A DNA stretch of 64,000 nt from assembly GCF_000255295.1 (NCBI RefSeq), contig NC_017030.1, forward strand, positions 1,240,001 to 1,304,000, in the 5' to 3' direction. How positions within the stretch are numbered: the stretch's first letter is position 1; the number at the start of each line of letters is the position of its first letter. Below are positions 10,244-19,905 of the stretch, piece after piece. The notes under the pieces are model-generated. The model worked only from the letters and a program-made list of their open reading frames with translations. It searched no databases and had not been told where the DNA came from. The stretch is from Corallococcus coralloides DSM 2259. GTDB taxonomy: Bacteria; Myxococcota; Myxococcia; Myxococcales; Myxococcaceae. The position numbers and the translations under genes are program-made.

Positions 10244-11092
10244 ATGGAGAAGCGCGTCTTTGGCAACACCGGAGTGGCGGTGCCCGTCATCGGACAGGGC
10301 ACCTGGCAGATGGAGGACGACGACGCGGAAGCAGCCGTCCGAGCCCTGCGCGCCGGGCTGGACCTGGGGCTCACGCACCTGGACACCGCGGAGCTCTACG
10401 GGCAGGGGCGGGTGGAGGAGGAGCTGGTCTCGAAGGCCATCGAGGGCCGGCGCGAGGAGGTATACCTCGTCTCCAAGGTGATGCCGTCCAACGCGACGCG
10501 GAGGGGCGCGGTGGCCGCCTGCGAGCGCAGCCTGAAGCGGCTGCGCACGGACCACCTGGACTGCTACCTGCTGCACTGGCCCGGTTCACACCCGCTGGAG
10601 GGCACGGTGGAGGCCTTCGAGGAACTCGTAGCGGCCGGGAAGATCCGCTCCTGGGGTGTGAGCAACTTCGGGGTGGAGGACCTGGAGGAGGTGCTGGCGC
10701 TCGCGGGCAGGGGGCGCATCGCGTGCAACCAGGTGCTGTATCACCTGGAGGAGCGCGCCATCGAGCACGCGGTCATCCCGTGGTGCGAGGCGCAGGGCGT
10801 GGCGGTGGTGGCCTACAGCCCCTTCGGCAACGGGCAGTTCCCGTCACCGACCAGCGCGGGCGGCAAGGTGCTGGCGTCCATCGCGAAGGCGCATGGCGTG
10901 ACGCCCTTCCAGGTGGCGCTCCAGTTCCTGGTGCGCCGGCCGTCGGTGTTCGCCATCCCCAAGGCGAGCAACGCGGCGCACGTGCGCGACAACGCGAGCG
11001 CCGCCTCGCTGAAGCTCACGAAGGAGGAGCTCCAGCAAATCGACGCGGCCTTCCCGAAGGGCGACGAGCCGGACGAGCTGCCGGTCATCTGA
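10244..11092 (+). CDS. Aldo/keto reductase
   Basis: A 282-residue (beta/alpha)8 NADPH-dependent oxidoreductase of the AKR superfamily. The catalytic tetrad is visible as Asp and Tyr in LDTAELYG, Lys in YLVSK and His in YLLHWPG. The C-terminal AIPKASN cofactor region is also present. A GAGGAGGGG ribosome site precedes the ATG at 10244. The frame is open far upstream, but that stretch is antisense to the ABC exporter. Its stop overlaps the convergent kdsB stop by 8 bases. The substrate is unknown. Confidence 0.93.
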   Translation: MEKRVFGNTGVAVPVIGQGTWQMEDDDAEAAVRALRAGLDLGLTHLDTAELYGQGRVEEELVSKAIEGRREEVYLVSKVMPSNATRRGAVAACERSLKRLRTDHLDCYLLHWPGSHPLEGTVEAFEELVAAGKIRSWGVSNFGVEDLEEVLALAGRGRIACNQVLYHLEERAIEHAVIPWCEAQGVAVVAYSPFGNGQFPSPTSAGGKVLASIAKAHGVTPFQVALQFLVRRPSVFAIPKASNAAHVRDNASAASLKLTKEELQQIDAAFPKGDEPDELPVI

Positions 11093-11831
11093 CGGCGGCG
11101 CGCTCGCGCATCACGGCTTCGACCCGGGCCACGTCCTCCGGCACGTCCACCGCCACGGTGCGCCAGTTCACGCTGGCGCAGCGGATGCGCAGGCCGTTCT
11201 CCAGGGCGCGCAGCTGCTCCAGCTTCTCCGTCTCCTCCAGAGGGGTGGGGCTGAAGGAGGCGAGCTGGAGCAGCGTGTCCCGCCGGTAGCCATAGAGGCC
11301 CAGGTGGGCCCAGCGGCGCACGGGTGTGCCGGGGTCGCGGGCGTGCGGCACCGCGGCGCGGCTGAAGTAGAGCGCGTCGCCGTTGAGGGCGAGCACGGCC
11401 TTCACCACGTTGGGGTTGTCCACCTCCTCCGTTTCCAGGGGACGCACCAGGGTGCCCATGTGCACGCTTTCGTCCTGGAAGAGGTCCGCGAGCACCTTGA
11501 GGGCGGCGGGGTCCACGAGCGGCTCATCTCCCTGCACGTTCACCCACACCTCCACGTCTGGGCGGGCGCGGGCGACCTCCGCGATGCGGTCCGTGCCGGT
11601 GGGGCAGGTGGGGCTGGTCATCACCGCCTTGCCTCCGAAGCCCTCCACGACGTCGCGGATCCGCGTGTCGTCCGTGGCCACCCACACCTCGTCGAAGGCG
11701 CGGGCTTCCTGACAGCGGCGCCAGACGTGTTCGATCATCGGACGGCCGGCGATGAGGGCGAGCGGCTTGCCAGGGAAGCGTGTGCTGGCATGGCGGGCGG
11801 GGATGACGGCCACGGTGCGGGAGGCGGGCAT
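11085..11831 (-). CDS. kdsB: 3-deoxy-manno-octulosonate cytidylyltransferase
   Basis: The 248-residue enzyme should activate Kdo with CTP to CMP-Kdo. Family motifs are IPARHASTRFPGKPL at the N-terminus (nucleotide loop), TSPTCPTGTDRI, VNVQGDEPLVDP (metal-binding Asp), and LGLYGYRRDTL in the second half. The ATG at 11831 gives the conserved start. The frame continues open upstream only as antisense of the epimerase gene. Together with kdsA, kdsC and pyrG within 7 kb, it completes the route to CMP-Kdo. Confidence 0.94.
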   Translation of the reverse strand: MPASRTVAVIPARHASTRFPGKPLALIAGRPMIEHVWRRCQEARAFDEVWVATDDTRIRDVVEGFGGKAVMTSPTCPTGTDRIAEVARARPDVEVWVNVQGDEPLVDPAALKVLADLFQDESVHMGTLVRPLETEEVDNPNVVKAVLALNGDALYFSRAAVPHARDPGTPVRRWAHLGLYGYRRDTLLQLASFSPTPLEETEKLEQLRALENGLRIRCASVNWRTVAVDVPEDVARVEAVMRERAAVR

Positions 11832-11920
11832 GGGGCGGCATCTATCAGATTCAGGACGTCCCGCCGCGCTTGGGGAGGGGCTGATTGGCTCCCACCACTG
11901 GCCAGAACTGGCGCCATGCC

Positions 11921-11926
11921 TAGCTT
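11921..11926 (+). promoter_or_regulatory. Putative -10 element (TAGCTT) upstream of the epimerase gene
   Basis: TAGCTT lies ten bases before the ATG at 11937. The same hexamer with nine-base spacing occurs before the gene at 58655. A leaderless or near-leaderless transcript would follow. No clear -35 is seen. Confidence 0.4.
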
Positions 11927-11936
11927 CCGGGGCGAC

Positions 11937-13058
11937 ATGAAGAAGGTCATCCACATCGTTGGCGCGCGTCCCAATTTCATGAAGGTGGCACCCATTCACC
12001 GGGCCATCTCCGCGCGTACGTCCCTGCGGCAGCTCGTCATCCACACCGGCCAGCACTACGACGCGAAGATGAGCGACGTCTTCTTCGCGGACCTGGGCCT
12101 GCCTCCGCCCGAAATCCACCTGGGCATCGGCTCTGGCAGCCATGCCGAGCAGACGGCGAAGATGATGGTGGAGATGGAGAAGGTCTTCCTCCAGGAGAAG
12201 CCGGACCTGGTCTCCGTGGTGGGCGACGTGAACAGCACCATCGCCGCGGCGCTCGTCACGTCCAAGCTGGCGATTCCACTGTCCCACGTGGAAGCGGGCC
12301 TGCGCAGCTTCGAGCGGCACCAGCCGGAGGAGATCAACCGCGTCGTCACGGACCGGCTCTCCGACCTGCTGCTCACGCCGTCGCGTGACGCGGACGCGAA
12401 CCTCTTGAAGGAGGGCATCGACCCGAAGCACATCCACCTGGTGGGCAACGTGATGATCGACTCGCTCCTGTCGTCCAAGGAGAAGGCCGACCAGCTGCCC
12501 ACGCTGAAGACCCTGGGCCTGACGCCCAAGGGCTACGTGGTGGCGACGCTGCACCGGCCGTCCAACGTGGACAACCCGAAGCTGCTGGCGGGCCTCTTGG
12601 GCGTGCTGATGGACGTGGCGAAGGAGCTGCCCGTCGTGTTCCCGGTGCACCCGCGCACGCGCAAGATGATCGCCGAGCAGGGCCTGGGCCCCAAGCTGGA
12701 GCAGACGCCGGGGCTCAAGCTGGTGGACCCCATGGGCTACCTGGAGTTCCTGTCCGTCACGTCGCAGGCGAAGCTGGTGATGACGGACTCGGGCGGCTTG
12801 CAGGAGGAGACCACCGCGCTGAACGTGCCGTGCCTCACCATGCGCGAGCAGACCGAGCGCCCCATCACCGTGGAGGTCGGCTCCAACGAGGTGGTGGGCA
12901 CCGACCCCGCGCGCATCCGCGAGGCCGCGAACCGCGTGCTGTCCGGCGACTTCAAGAAGGGCCGCGTGCCGGAGCTGTGGGACGGCCGCACGGGCGAGCG
13001 CATCGCGGACCTGTACGCGCGCTTCCTGGGCGTGGAGACGAAGCGCGCCTTCGGGTGA
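11937..13058 (+). CDS. wecB: UDP-N-acetylglucosamine 2-epimerase (non-hydrolysing)
   Basis: A 373-residue GT-B-fold epimerase interconverting UDP-GlcNAc and UDP-ManNAc for surface polysaccharides. Markers are HIVGARPNFMK at the start, HTGQHYD, VVGDVNST, SHVEAGLRSF, and TDSGGLQEE in the C-terminal domain. A further ATG at 11916 in frame would add seven residues. The start at 11937 is preferred because MKKVIHIVGARP matches the family start and a -10-like hexamer sits between the two. Its neighbours are Kdo genes, consistent with envelope polysaccharide synthesis. Confidence 0.92.
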   Translation: MKKVIHIVGARPNFMKVAPIHRAISARTSLRQLVIHTGQHYDAKMSDVFFADLGLPPPEIHLGIGSGSHAEQTAKMMVEMEKVFLQEKPDLVSVVGDVNSTIAAALVTSKLAIPLSHVEAGLRSFERHQPEEINRVVTDRLSDLLLTPSRDADANLLKEGIDPKHIHLVGNVMIDSLLSSKEKADQLPTLKTLGLTPKGYVVATLHRPSNVDNPKLLAGLLGVLMDVAKELPVVFPVHPRTRKMIAEQGLGPKLEQTPGLKLVDPMGYLEFLSVTSQAKLVMTDSGGLQEETTALNVPCLTMREQTERPITVEVGSNEVVGTDPARIREAANRVLSGDFKKGRVPELWDGRTGERIADLYARFLGVETKRAFG

Positions 13059-13165
13059 GCTGACGCGTTTCGTGAAGCAATCAGGCCGCCGGGTGCTCAC
13101 GTCTTCGTGCGCGAGGGCTCAGGCGGCCTTGGTGTTTCAAAGCGTGGTAGAGCGTCGGGTCCGCC

Positions 13166-14140
13166 ATGCGTGACGACTCCGAGAGCGCTCCGGCCGTGCC
13201 CGACGGCTACGTCGACATCCCGTTCGTCGTGGAGCCGAACTACGCGGGGTGGCGGCTGGACCGGTACCTCTGCGAGAAGATCCGCCGCATGGACCTGGAG
13301 CGTGTGCGCGGCATCATCCTGCGTGGCGTCCTGTGCGACGAGTACCGGCTCAAGCCCTCCACGCCCGTGTACCCGGGGCTCACCTTCCGCATCCGCCGTC
13401 CCGCGAGCCAGGAGCCCGTGACGCCCACGGAGCTGCCTGTCGTCTTCTCCGATGACTGGCTGCTGGTGTTGGACAAGCCGGCGGGGCTGCCCATCCACCC
13501 CACCGCGCGCTACCACAAGGGCACGCTGGTGACGCTCCTGCGCGAGCGTTTCGGCGAGCGCTTCGCGGAGCCCGCGCACCGGCTGGACCGCGAGACGAGC
13601 GGGCTGGTGGTGTGCGGCCGCACCACCGAGTCCTGCCGGGTGCTGGGCGGACTGTTCCTGTCGCGCGATGTGCACAAGGAGTACCTGGCGCTGTGCGAGG
13701 GTCAGCCCTCCGAGGACACCTTCGTCGTGGACGCGCCCATCGCGGAGGGCACGGACCTGATCCGCATCGCCGTGCGCATCGACCCGGTGGTGGGCAAGCC
13801 CAGCCGCACGCGCTTCCAGGTGCTTCAGCGCTTCATGCATGGCGACGCGCCGTTCGCGCTGCTGCGCTGCTTTCCGGAGACAGGGCGGCAGCATCAGATC
13901 CGCGTCCACCTGCGTGAGGCGGGATTCCCGCTGGTGGGGGACAAGATGTACGGGCCGGATCCGGGTTACTTCGACCGGTTCAGCAAGCACTCGTTGGAGC
14001 CGGAGGCGTGGGCCCGGCTGCGATTGCCCCGGCATGCGCTTCATGCGGAGCGCATCACGTTTCCGCACCCGGGCACCGGGGAGACCGTCACCTTCGCGTC
14101 GCCGCTTCCCGATGACTTGAAGGACTTCATCTCCGGGTGA
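13166..14140 (+). CDS. RluA-family pseudouridine synthase
   Basis: The 324-residue protein should isomerise uridines in rRNA or tRNA. An S4-like N-terminal segment (about 20-85; AGWRLDRYLCEKIRRM) precedes the catalytic domain. The HRLDRETSGLVV motif contains the catalytic Asp, and GRQHQIRVHLREAGFPLVGD is the typical C-terminal motif. Which RNA position it modifies cannot be told from sequence. The start at 13166 lacks a good ribosome site, and TAGAGC sits 12 bases upstream. Confidence 0.92.
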   Translation: MRDDSESAPAVPDGYVDIPFVVEPNYAGWRLDRYLCEKIRRMDLERVRGIILRGVLCDEYRLKPSTPVYPGLTFRIRRPASQEPVTPTELPVVFSDDWLLVLDKPAGLPIHPTARYHKGTLVTLLRERFGERFAEPAHRLDRETSGLVVCGRTTESCRVLGGLFLSRDVHKEYLALCEGQPSEDTFVVDAPIAEGTDLIRIAVRIDPVVGKPSRTRFQVLQRFMHGDAPFALLRCFPETGRQHQIRVHLREAGFPLVGDKMYGPDPGYFDRFSKHSLEPEAWARLRLPRHALHAERITFPHPGTGETVTFASPLPDDLKDFISG

Positions 14141-14176
14141 GTGACGATGGCCTTGGGCCGGCGGTACGCTCATGGA

Positions 14177-14725
<549 letters not shown>

Positions 14726-14727
14726 CG

Positions 14728-15519
14728 TCAGGCCAGCTCACGCATGAACGACGCGACCCCCTCCGCCAGGCGCTCGGGTTGGTCATACGGAAGGCCGTGG
14801 CCGGCGTCCTGGACCTGTTCGATTCGCACGCGTGGGTTGAGGCTCCGCAGCTCCGTTGCCATCTCGAGCGTGACGACGGGGTTGTCCCCGATGACGAGGA
14901 GGATCGGGACGTCAATCGCGCTCAACACGTCGCGATAGTCGGGGTTGGGCGGCGTAAGGACGTCGAAGGGCTCCAGGCGGGTCTTCAGTCTCGCCTCGGC
15001 AAGCAGTTCGATGATCTCGGGCGAGCGATGCGGCTGCCGGGCCAGGGCCTGGGCAACGAGCTCGGACCTACTCAAGCCGAGGGCCCGGCGGTGTTGTTCG
15101 GCGACGTCGCTGGCGTGCACCTCGCGTTGGCGCTCGGGGCTCAAGAACGTCGGGTCGACCAGGATGAGGCCGCGGAGGTCAGCCCCCCGGCTCGCCACCA
15201 CCGCGGCGGTCATTCCGCCCATCGAGTGGCCCATCAGCACCGGACGCGAGAGCTCCAGGCCGCGGATGAGGCCCACGACGTCGCTTGCGTGATCGTCGTA
15301 CCGGTAACCGTGGGGCGGCGTGCTCGAATCGCCGTGCCCTCTTGCGTCGGGCATGACGACGTCGAATTCACTTTCGAGCACGCGCGCCACGGGAGTCCAG
15401 CAGGCGCCGCTCCCGATCAATCCATGGAGCAGGACGACGGGAGGGTTGGCGCCTCCGGTCCGGAGGTAGTGGAGGCTGATGCCATTCGTTTCGCAGACTC
15501 CACGCATCCAGGTCGTCAT
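14728..15519 (-). CDS. Alpha/beta hydrolase
   Basis: This 263-residue alpha/beta-hydrolase has VVLLHGLIGSG (oxyanion loop), GHSMGG (nucleophile elbow with Ser), an acidic residue in LVIGDNP and the catalytic His in DAGHGLPYDQP. It has no signal peptide, so it is cytoplasmic. The substrate cannot be predicted. It lies just downstream of the RND pump gene on the same strand (20 bases), so it may be the last gene of that transcript, although its role there is unclear. Confidence 0.87.
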   Translation of the reverse strand: MTTWMRGVCETNGISLHYLRTGGANPPVVLLHGLIGSGACWTPVARVLESEFDVVMPDARGHGDSSTPPHGYRYDDHASDVVGLIRGLELSRPVLMGHSMGGMTAAVVASRGADLRGLILVDPTFLSPERQREVHASDVAEQHRRALGLSRSELVAQALARQPHRSPEIIELLAEARLKTRLEPFDVLTPPNPDYRDVLSAIDVPILLVIGDNPVVTLEMATELRSLNPRVRIEQVQDAGHGLPYDQPERLAEGVASFMRELA

Positions 15520-15538
15520 GGGACTCCGTGAGCTTCAA

Positions 15539-18500
15539 TCAGCCTGTCTTGCGGAGGTTCTTCGCTCCGGGCACCACGCGCAACAGTTGTGCGGGCATCC
15601 GGTCCACGACCTGCTCCGTGAAGCGGGCGAAGATGCGGAAGAGCACCGGCAGGAGCACCAGCGTCAGCGCGCACGCGGAGATGGTTCCGGACACGATGAC
15701 GATGGCCAGGGGCTTCTGCATCTCCGAGCCGATGCCGTTGCTCAGGCACGCCGGCACCAGGCCCAGGGCCGCCAGCGCGGCGGTCATCAACACCGGGCGC
15801 AGGCGTTCGCGGCTGCCGTGGAGGATGGCGTCGTCCAGTGATTCTCCGGCTTCCCTCCGCTCCGCGATGGCGCTCATGACCAGCACGCCGTTGAGCGCCG
15901 CCTGTCCGATGAGCGCGATGAAGCCCACCGCCGCCGCCACGCTCAGCGGCATGCCCGCCCAGTACAGGCCGAACACGCCTCCCATCAGCGCGAAGGGCAC
16001 GTTGAGCAGCGTCACCACCGCGCGGCCGAAGGAGTTGAACGCCTTGAAGAGCAAGAGCAGCGTGAGCACCAGCGCCACCGGCAGCACGGTGAGGAGCCGG
16101 TCCATCGCGCGCTCCTTGCTCTCGAACTCGCCGCCCCATTCGACGCTGATTCCCGTGGGGGGCGCGGCTTCCTTCTCCACCAGCGCCTGCGCGTCCTTCA
16201 CGAAGGAGCCCAGGTCCCGGCCTCGCACGTTCATGCGCACGCCGATGTAGCGCCGGCCGTTCTCGCGGTTGATGGAAGCCCGGCCGAAGCCTGTCTTCAC
16301 CTTGGCCAGCTCACTCAGCGGCACGAGCACGCCACCCTCCACGGGCACGCGCAGGCGGGAGATCTTCTCCACGTCGTCCCGGCTGGACATGGGCAGGCGC
16401 ATCACCACGTCGAAGCGGCGCTCGCCCTCCCAGAACTCGCTGAGAGGCCGGCCGCCCACGGCCGTCTGGAAGACGTGCTGGAAGTCGCCCAGCGACATGC
16501 CGTGGCGGGCCAGCGCCACCCGGTCCGGGGTCACCTGGATGCTGGGCACCTCACCGCTCTTCACGATGCCCAGGTCCGCGACGCCGTCCACCTTCGACAG
16601 CGTGCGCTTCACCTTCTGCGAGTACTCCTGGAGCATCTGGAGGTCGTCGCCGAAGAGCTTCACCGCGAGCTGGCCCTGCTGGCCGCTGATGCTCTCGTTC
16701 ACGTTGTCGCCGATGGGCTGGCTGAAGCTCACCTCCATGCCCGGGACCTCCGACACGGAGCGCTGGAGGACCTCCAGCACGTCGTCGAGTCTGGGCGTGC
16801 TCCTGGGCCACTCGGCGGGTGGCTTGAGCTTCACGAAGAACTCCAGGTTGTTGGTGAGCTTCGCGTCGGTGCCGTCCTCCGGGCGGCCCAGCTGGCTGAG
16901 CACTCCGTCCACCTGCGGCGCCTGGCGCAGCAGGCCTTCGATTCGAGGCACCAGCTTGCGGCCCTCCGACAGGGAGATGTTCGAGGGCATGGTGAAGGTC
17001 AGGTAGAGGCTGCCTTCGTTGAGCGCCGGGAGGAACTCGCTGCCCATGCGCGGGACGAGCGCTCCCGCGAAGAGCAGGCCCGCCGTGCACACCGCGACCA
17101 CGGTGACCGGATGCTTGAGGCTCCAGGTCAGCACGGGTCCGTAGGCCTTGTCCGCGGCTCGCAGCACCGGTGATTCCTTGTGCTTCACCGGCTTGCGGTA
17201 GACGAACGACGCCAGCACCGGGATGAGCGTGACGGAGAAGACGAGCGCGCCCAGAAGCGCCGCCACCACCGTGTTCGCCATGGGCGCGAAGATGCGGCCC
17301 TCCACCCGCTGCAACATGAAGATGGGCAGGTACGCCGCGATGATGATGAGCAGCGAGAACACCGTGGGGCGCACCACCGCCTTCGTCGCGCGCTGGATGC
17401 GTTCGAGCGGGGTCTCTCCCTCGAACTGGTGGCCGGACATGCGCGCCAGGATGCTCTCGATGATGACCACGCCTCCGTCCACGATGACGCCGAAGTCCAC
17501 CGCGCCCATGGACAGGAGGTTCGCCGACATGCCGCGCATCTTCAGGTAGATGAACGACGCCAGCAGCGAGAGGGGAATCAGGACGCTCACGACGATGGCG
17601 GCCCGCAGGTCCAGGAGGAAGATGAAGAGGACCAGCGTGACGAGCAGCGCGCCCTCCAGCAGGTTGTGGCCCACCGTGCGCAACGTCGTGTTCACCAGGT
17701 CCGTGCGGTCGTAGAACGGGTCGATCTGCGCGTCGTCCGTCTGGAGTCGGCCGTTCACCGCGGTCACCGCGTCACGGACTCTGGAGAGCACGACGGAGGG
17801 GTTCTCCCCCCGGCGCATCAGCACGATGCCCTGCACCACGTCACCGTCGCCGTCGCGGCTGACCACGCCCTGGCGCGGGGACCAGCCTTCGTTCACGTCC
17901 GCCACGTCCTTGAGGAACACGGGCGTGCCTTCGTGCGTGGCCACCCGCACGTCGCGGATGTCTTCCAGCGAGTGGAAGAGGCCCTCGCTGCGGATGACGA
18001 ACTGCTCAGAGCCTCGCTCCAGCACGCCGCCGCTCGCGTTCTCCGAGCCGTCCTTCAGCGCGTCCTCCACGTCGTCCAGCGTGAGGCCGAACGCCGCGAG
18101 CCTCGCGGGGTCTGGCTGGATGTGGATCTCCTTGAGGAGGCCTCCGTAGCTGACGACGTCCGCGACGCCGTCCACTCGCAAGAGGCCCGGCCGCACCACC
18201 CAGTCCTGGAGGGTGCGCAGCTTCATGGGGTCGCCCTTCGCGCCCTTCAGCGTGTAGCGGTAGATCTCCCCGATGGGCGTGGCCAGCGGGCCCAGGGAGG
18301 GCGTGAGGCCTTCCGGCAGCTCCGCGTCACGCAGGCGCTCCAGCACCTGGGCCCGGGCGAAGAGCACGTCGGTGTTGTCGTTGAAGCTCAGCGTCACGAA
18401 CGACAGGCCGAACATGGAGAGGTTGCGCAGGCGCGTCAGGCCCGGGATGCCGTTGAGGGCGCGCTCCAGCGGGAGGCCAATCTGTCGCTCCACCTCTTCG

Positions 18501-18673
18501 GACGGCTGGCCCGGGTAGAGGGTGATGACGTTGACCTGCGTGTCCGTGGGATCCGGGAAGGCTTCCACGGTGAGGTCGCGGAAGCAGAAGTACCCCCAGA
18601 TGGCGGTGAGCAGCGTGAGGAACACCACCGCCGCGCGGTTCTTCAGACTGAAGTCGACGAGCTTTTCGAACAT
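15539..18673 (-). CDS. HME-family RND efflux pump (CzcA/CusA-like)
   Basis: A full-length 1044-residue RND transporter with 12 membrane helices and two large periplasmic loops, exporting substrate by proton antiport. The helix-4 motif DFGVIVDGGVVIIES places it nearer the Zn/Co/Cd/Ni (DFGxxxDG) group than the Cu/Ag group. The usual final Asn of that motif is Ser here. It is third in an operon of outer membrane factor, adaptor and pump, the order of cnr/czc-like systems. Upstream lie a dedicated kinase and sigma-54 activator. Metal specificity is inferred from one motif only. Confidence 0.93.
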   Translation of the reverse strand: MFEKLVDFSLKNRAAVVFLTLLTAIWGYFCFRDLTVEAFPDPTDTQVNVITLYPGQPSEEVERQIGLPLERALNGIPGLTRLRNLSMFGLSFVTLSFNDNTDVLFARAQVLERLRDAELPEGLTPSLGPLATPIGEIYRYTLKGAKGDPMKLRTLQDWVVRPGLLRVDGVADVVSYGGLLKEIHIQPDPARLAAFGLTLDDVEDALKDGSENASGGVLERGSEQFVIRSEGLFHSLEDIRDVRVATHEGTPVFLKDVADVNEGWSPRQGVVSRDGDGDVVQGIVLMRRGENPSVVLSRVRDAVTAVNGRLQTDDAQIDPFYDRTDLVNTTLRTVGHNLLEGALLVTLVLFIFLLDLRAAIVVSVLIPLSLLASFIYLKMRGMSANLLSMGAVDFGVIVDGGVVIIESILARMSGHQFEGETPLERIQRATKAVVRPTVFSLLIIIAAYLPIFMLQRVEGRIFAPMANTVVAALLGALVFSVTLIPVLASFVYRKPVKHKESPVLRAADKAYGPVLTWSLKHPVTVVAVCTAGLLFAGALVPRMGSEFLPALNEGSLYLTFTMPSNISLSEGRKLVPRIEGLLRQAPQVDGVLSQLGRPEDGTDAKLTNNLEFFVKLKPPAEWPRSTPRLDDVLEVLQRSVSEVPGMEVSFSQPIGDNVNESISGQQGQLAVKLFGDDLQMLQEYSQKVKRTLSKVDGVADLGIVKSGEVPSIQVTPDRVALARHGMSLGDFQHVFQTAVGGRPLSEFWEGERRFDVVMRLPMSSRDDVEKISRLRVPVEGGVLVPLSELAKVKTGFGRASINRENGRRYIGVRMNVRGRDLGSFVKDAQALVEKEAAPPTGISVEWGGEFESKERAMDRLLTVLPVALVLTLLLLFKAFNSFGRAVVTLLNVPFALMGGVFGLYWAGMPLSVAAAVGFIALIGQAALNGVLVMSAIAERREAGESLDDAILHGSRERLRPVLMTAALAALGLVPACLSNGIGSEMQKPLAIVIVSGTISACALTLVLLPVLFRIFARFTEQVVDRMPAQLLRVVPGAKNLRKTG

Positions 18674-18685
18674 GGATGTCTCCGG

Positions 18686-19879
18686 TCAGTCCGCCAGCTC
18701 GATCTGGTTCTCCAGGAGCAGCGCGCCCCGGGCGACGAACCGGTCTCCAGAGGCGAGGCCTCCGCGCAGCTCCACCTCTCCGTCGCGGCGGCGGCCCGGC
18801 GTCACGGCGACGCGCTCCAGGCGGTTCGAGTCACGGGCGACGAAGACCACCGAGCGCGCTCCGTCCGTCACCACCGCGCTGTCCGGGACCCGCACGCGCT
18901 TGACGCCTTCGGGCGCCGTGGGCGTCACCTCCACGAAGGCGTTGGGGCGGAAGCGGCGGTCGTTGTTGGGGACCCGCACGCGCACCTCCACGGTGCGACG
19001 CACCGGATCCACCACTTCGGAGACGCGGTCCACCTTGCCGGCGCGGACGATGCCGTCTCGCGTGGTGACCGTGACGTCCTGGCCTGGGGACATGTCCAGC
19101 GCGTCCGCCTCCTGGAGGTCGGCGACCACCATCACTTGATCCAGGTCGGAGAGACGCACGAGCGGCCTGTCCCGGTCCGGCGTCACCTCCTGGCTGGCCA
19201 CCAGGTCCAGGTCCACCACCGTGCCGGAGCGCGGCGCCGTCACCCAGAAGAGGTTCTCGCCTCGGGAGGACACGCGGAGGCTGCCTTGCTTCGCCTTCGC
19301 GGCTTCCAGGGAGAGCTCGGCCTGACGCAGCTCCGTCTGCGCGGCGAGGAGCTCCTTCTCCGGGGCGGCTCGCAGGGCCACCAGCTCCTTGAGGCGGTCC
19401 GCGTTGCGGCGCTTCTCCGCGAGCTCGGCTTCCGCGCCGCGCTGTTCGCGCACGAGCTCCGCGAAGGCGCCGGAGCGCACGCTGAAGAGGTCGTCACCCT
19501 GCTTCACGCGGTCGCCGGGGCGCACGCGGACTTCTTCCACCCGGCCCGCGAGCGGGGCTCCCACGGACGCGGTGCGTGCCTCGTCGAACTGCACTCGCGC
19601 GGGGGAGGGGAGTGGGGTGAGGGCGCTGCCCTCGGTGGCCACGGCGAGCTGCACGTAGTGCCACTGCGGCGCGTCGTCCGGCAGGTGCACCGTCTCGCCC
19701 TTCACGGTGGGCCCGCTGATGGCGGTCTCGCTCTCCGCGACGGAGTCCGTGGGGGCCAGCGCGTAGAGCAGCACGCCGGTGCCCAGCAGGCCCGCTCCGG
19801 CGAAGGCAATCCAGACCGGGGCTCGGCGGGATGGAGTGGTGCTGGACGTCGGAGCGGCGGCGGTGTCGGGGGTGTTCAT
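18686..19879 (-). CDS. RND efflux periplasmic adaptor (membrane fusion protein)
   Basis: The 397-residue adaptor has one N-terminal membrane anchor (about 18-38), then lipoyl/barrel-sandwich halves separated by a helical hairpin (about 135-195). A beta-barrel and membrane-proximal domain follow. GAPLAGRVEEVRVRPGDRVKQGD is the lipoyl half-motif, partly visible at about 95-118. It should bridge the pump and the outer membrane factor. It lies 12 bases upstream of the pump and 26 bases downstream of the outer membrane factor, clearly co-transcribed. No His/Met-rich metal-binding tail is seen. Confidence 0.92.
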   Translation of the reverse strand: MNTPDTAAAPTSSTTPSRRAPVWIAFAGAGLLGTGVLLYALAPTDSVAESETAISGPTVKGETVHLPDDAPQWHYVQLAVATEGSALTPLPSPARVQFDEARTASVGAPLAGRVEEVRVRPGDRVKQGDDLFSVRSGAFAELVREQRGAEAELAEKRRNADRLKELVALRAAPEKELLAAQTELRQAELSLEAAKAKQGSLRVSSRGENLFWVTAPRSGTVVDLDLVASQEVTPDRDRPLVRLSDLDQVMVVADLQEADALDMSPGQDVTVTTRDGIVRAGKVDRVSEVVDPVRRTVEVRVRVPNNDRRFRPNAFVEVTPTAPEGVKRVRVPDSAVVTDGARSVVFVARDSNRLERVAVTPGRRRDGEVELRGGLASGDRFVARGALLLENQIELAD

Positions 19880-19905
19880 GGGGGGCTTTCTGGAAGGGGG
19901 GGAGA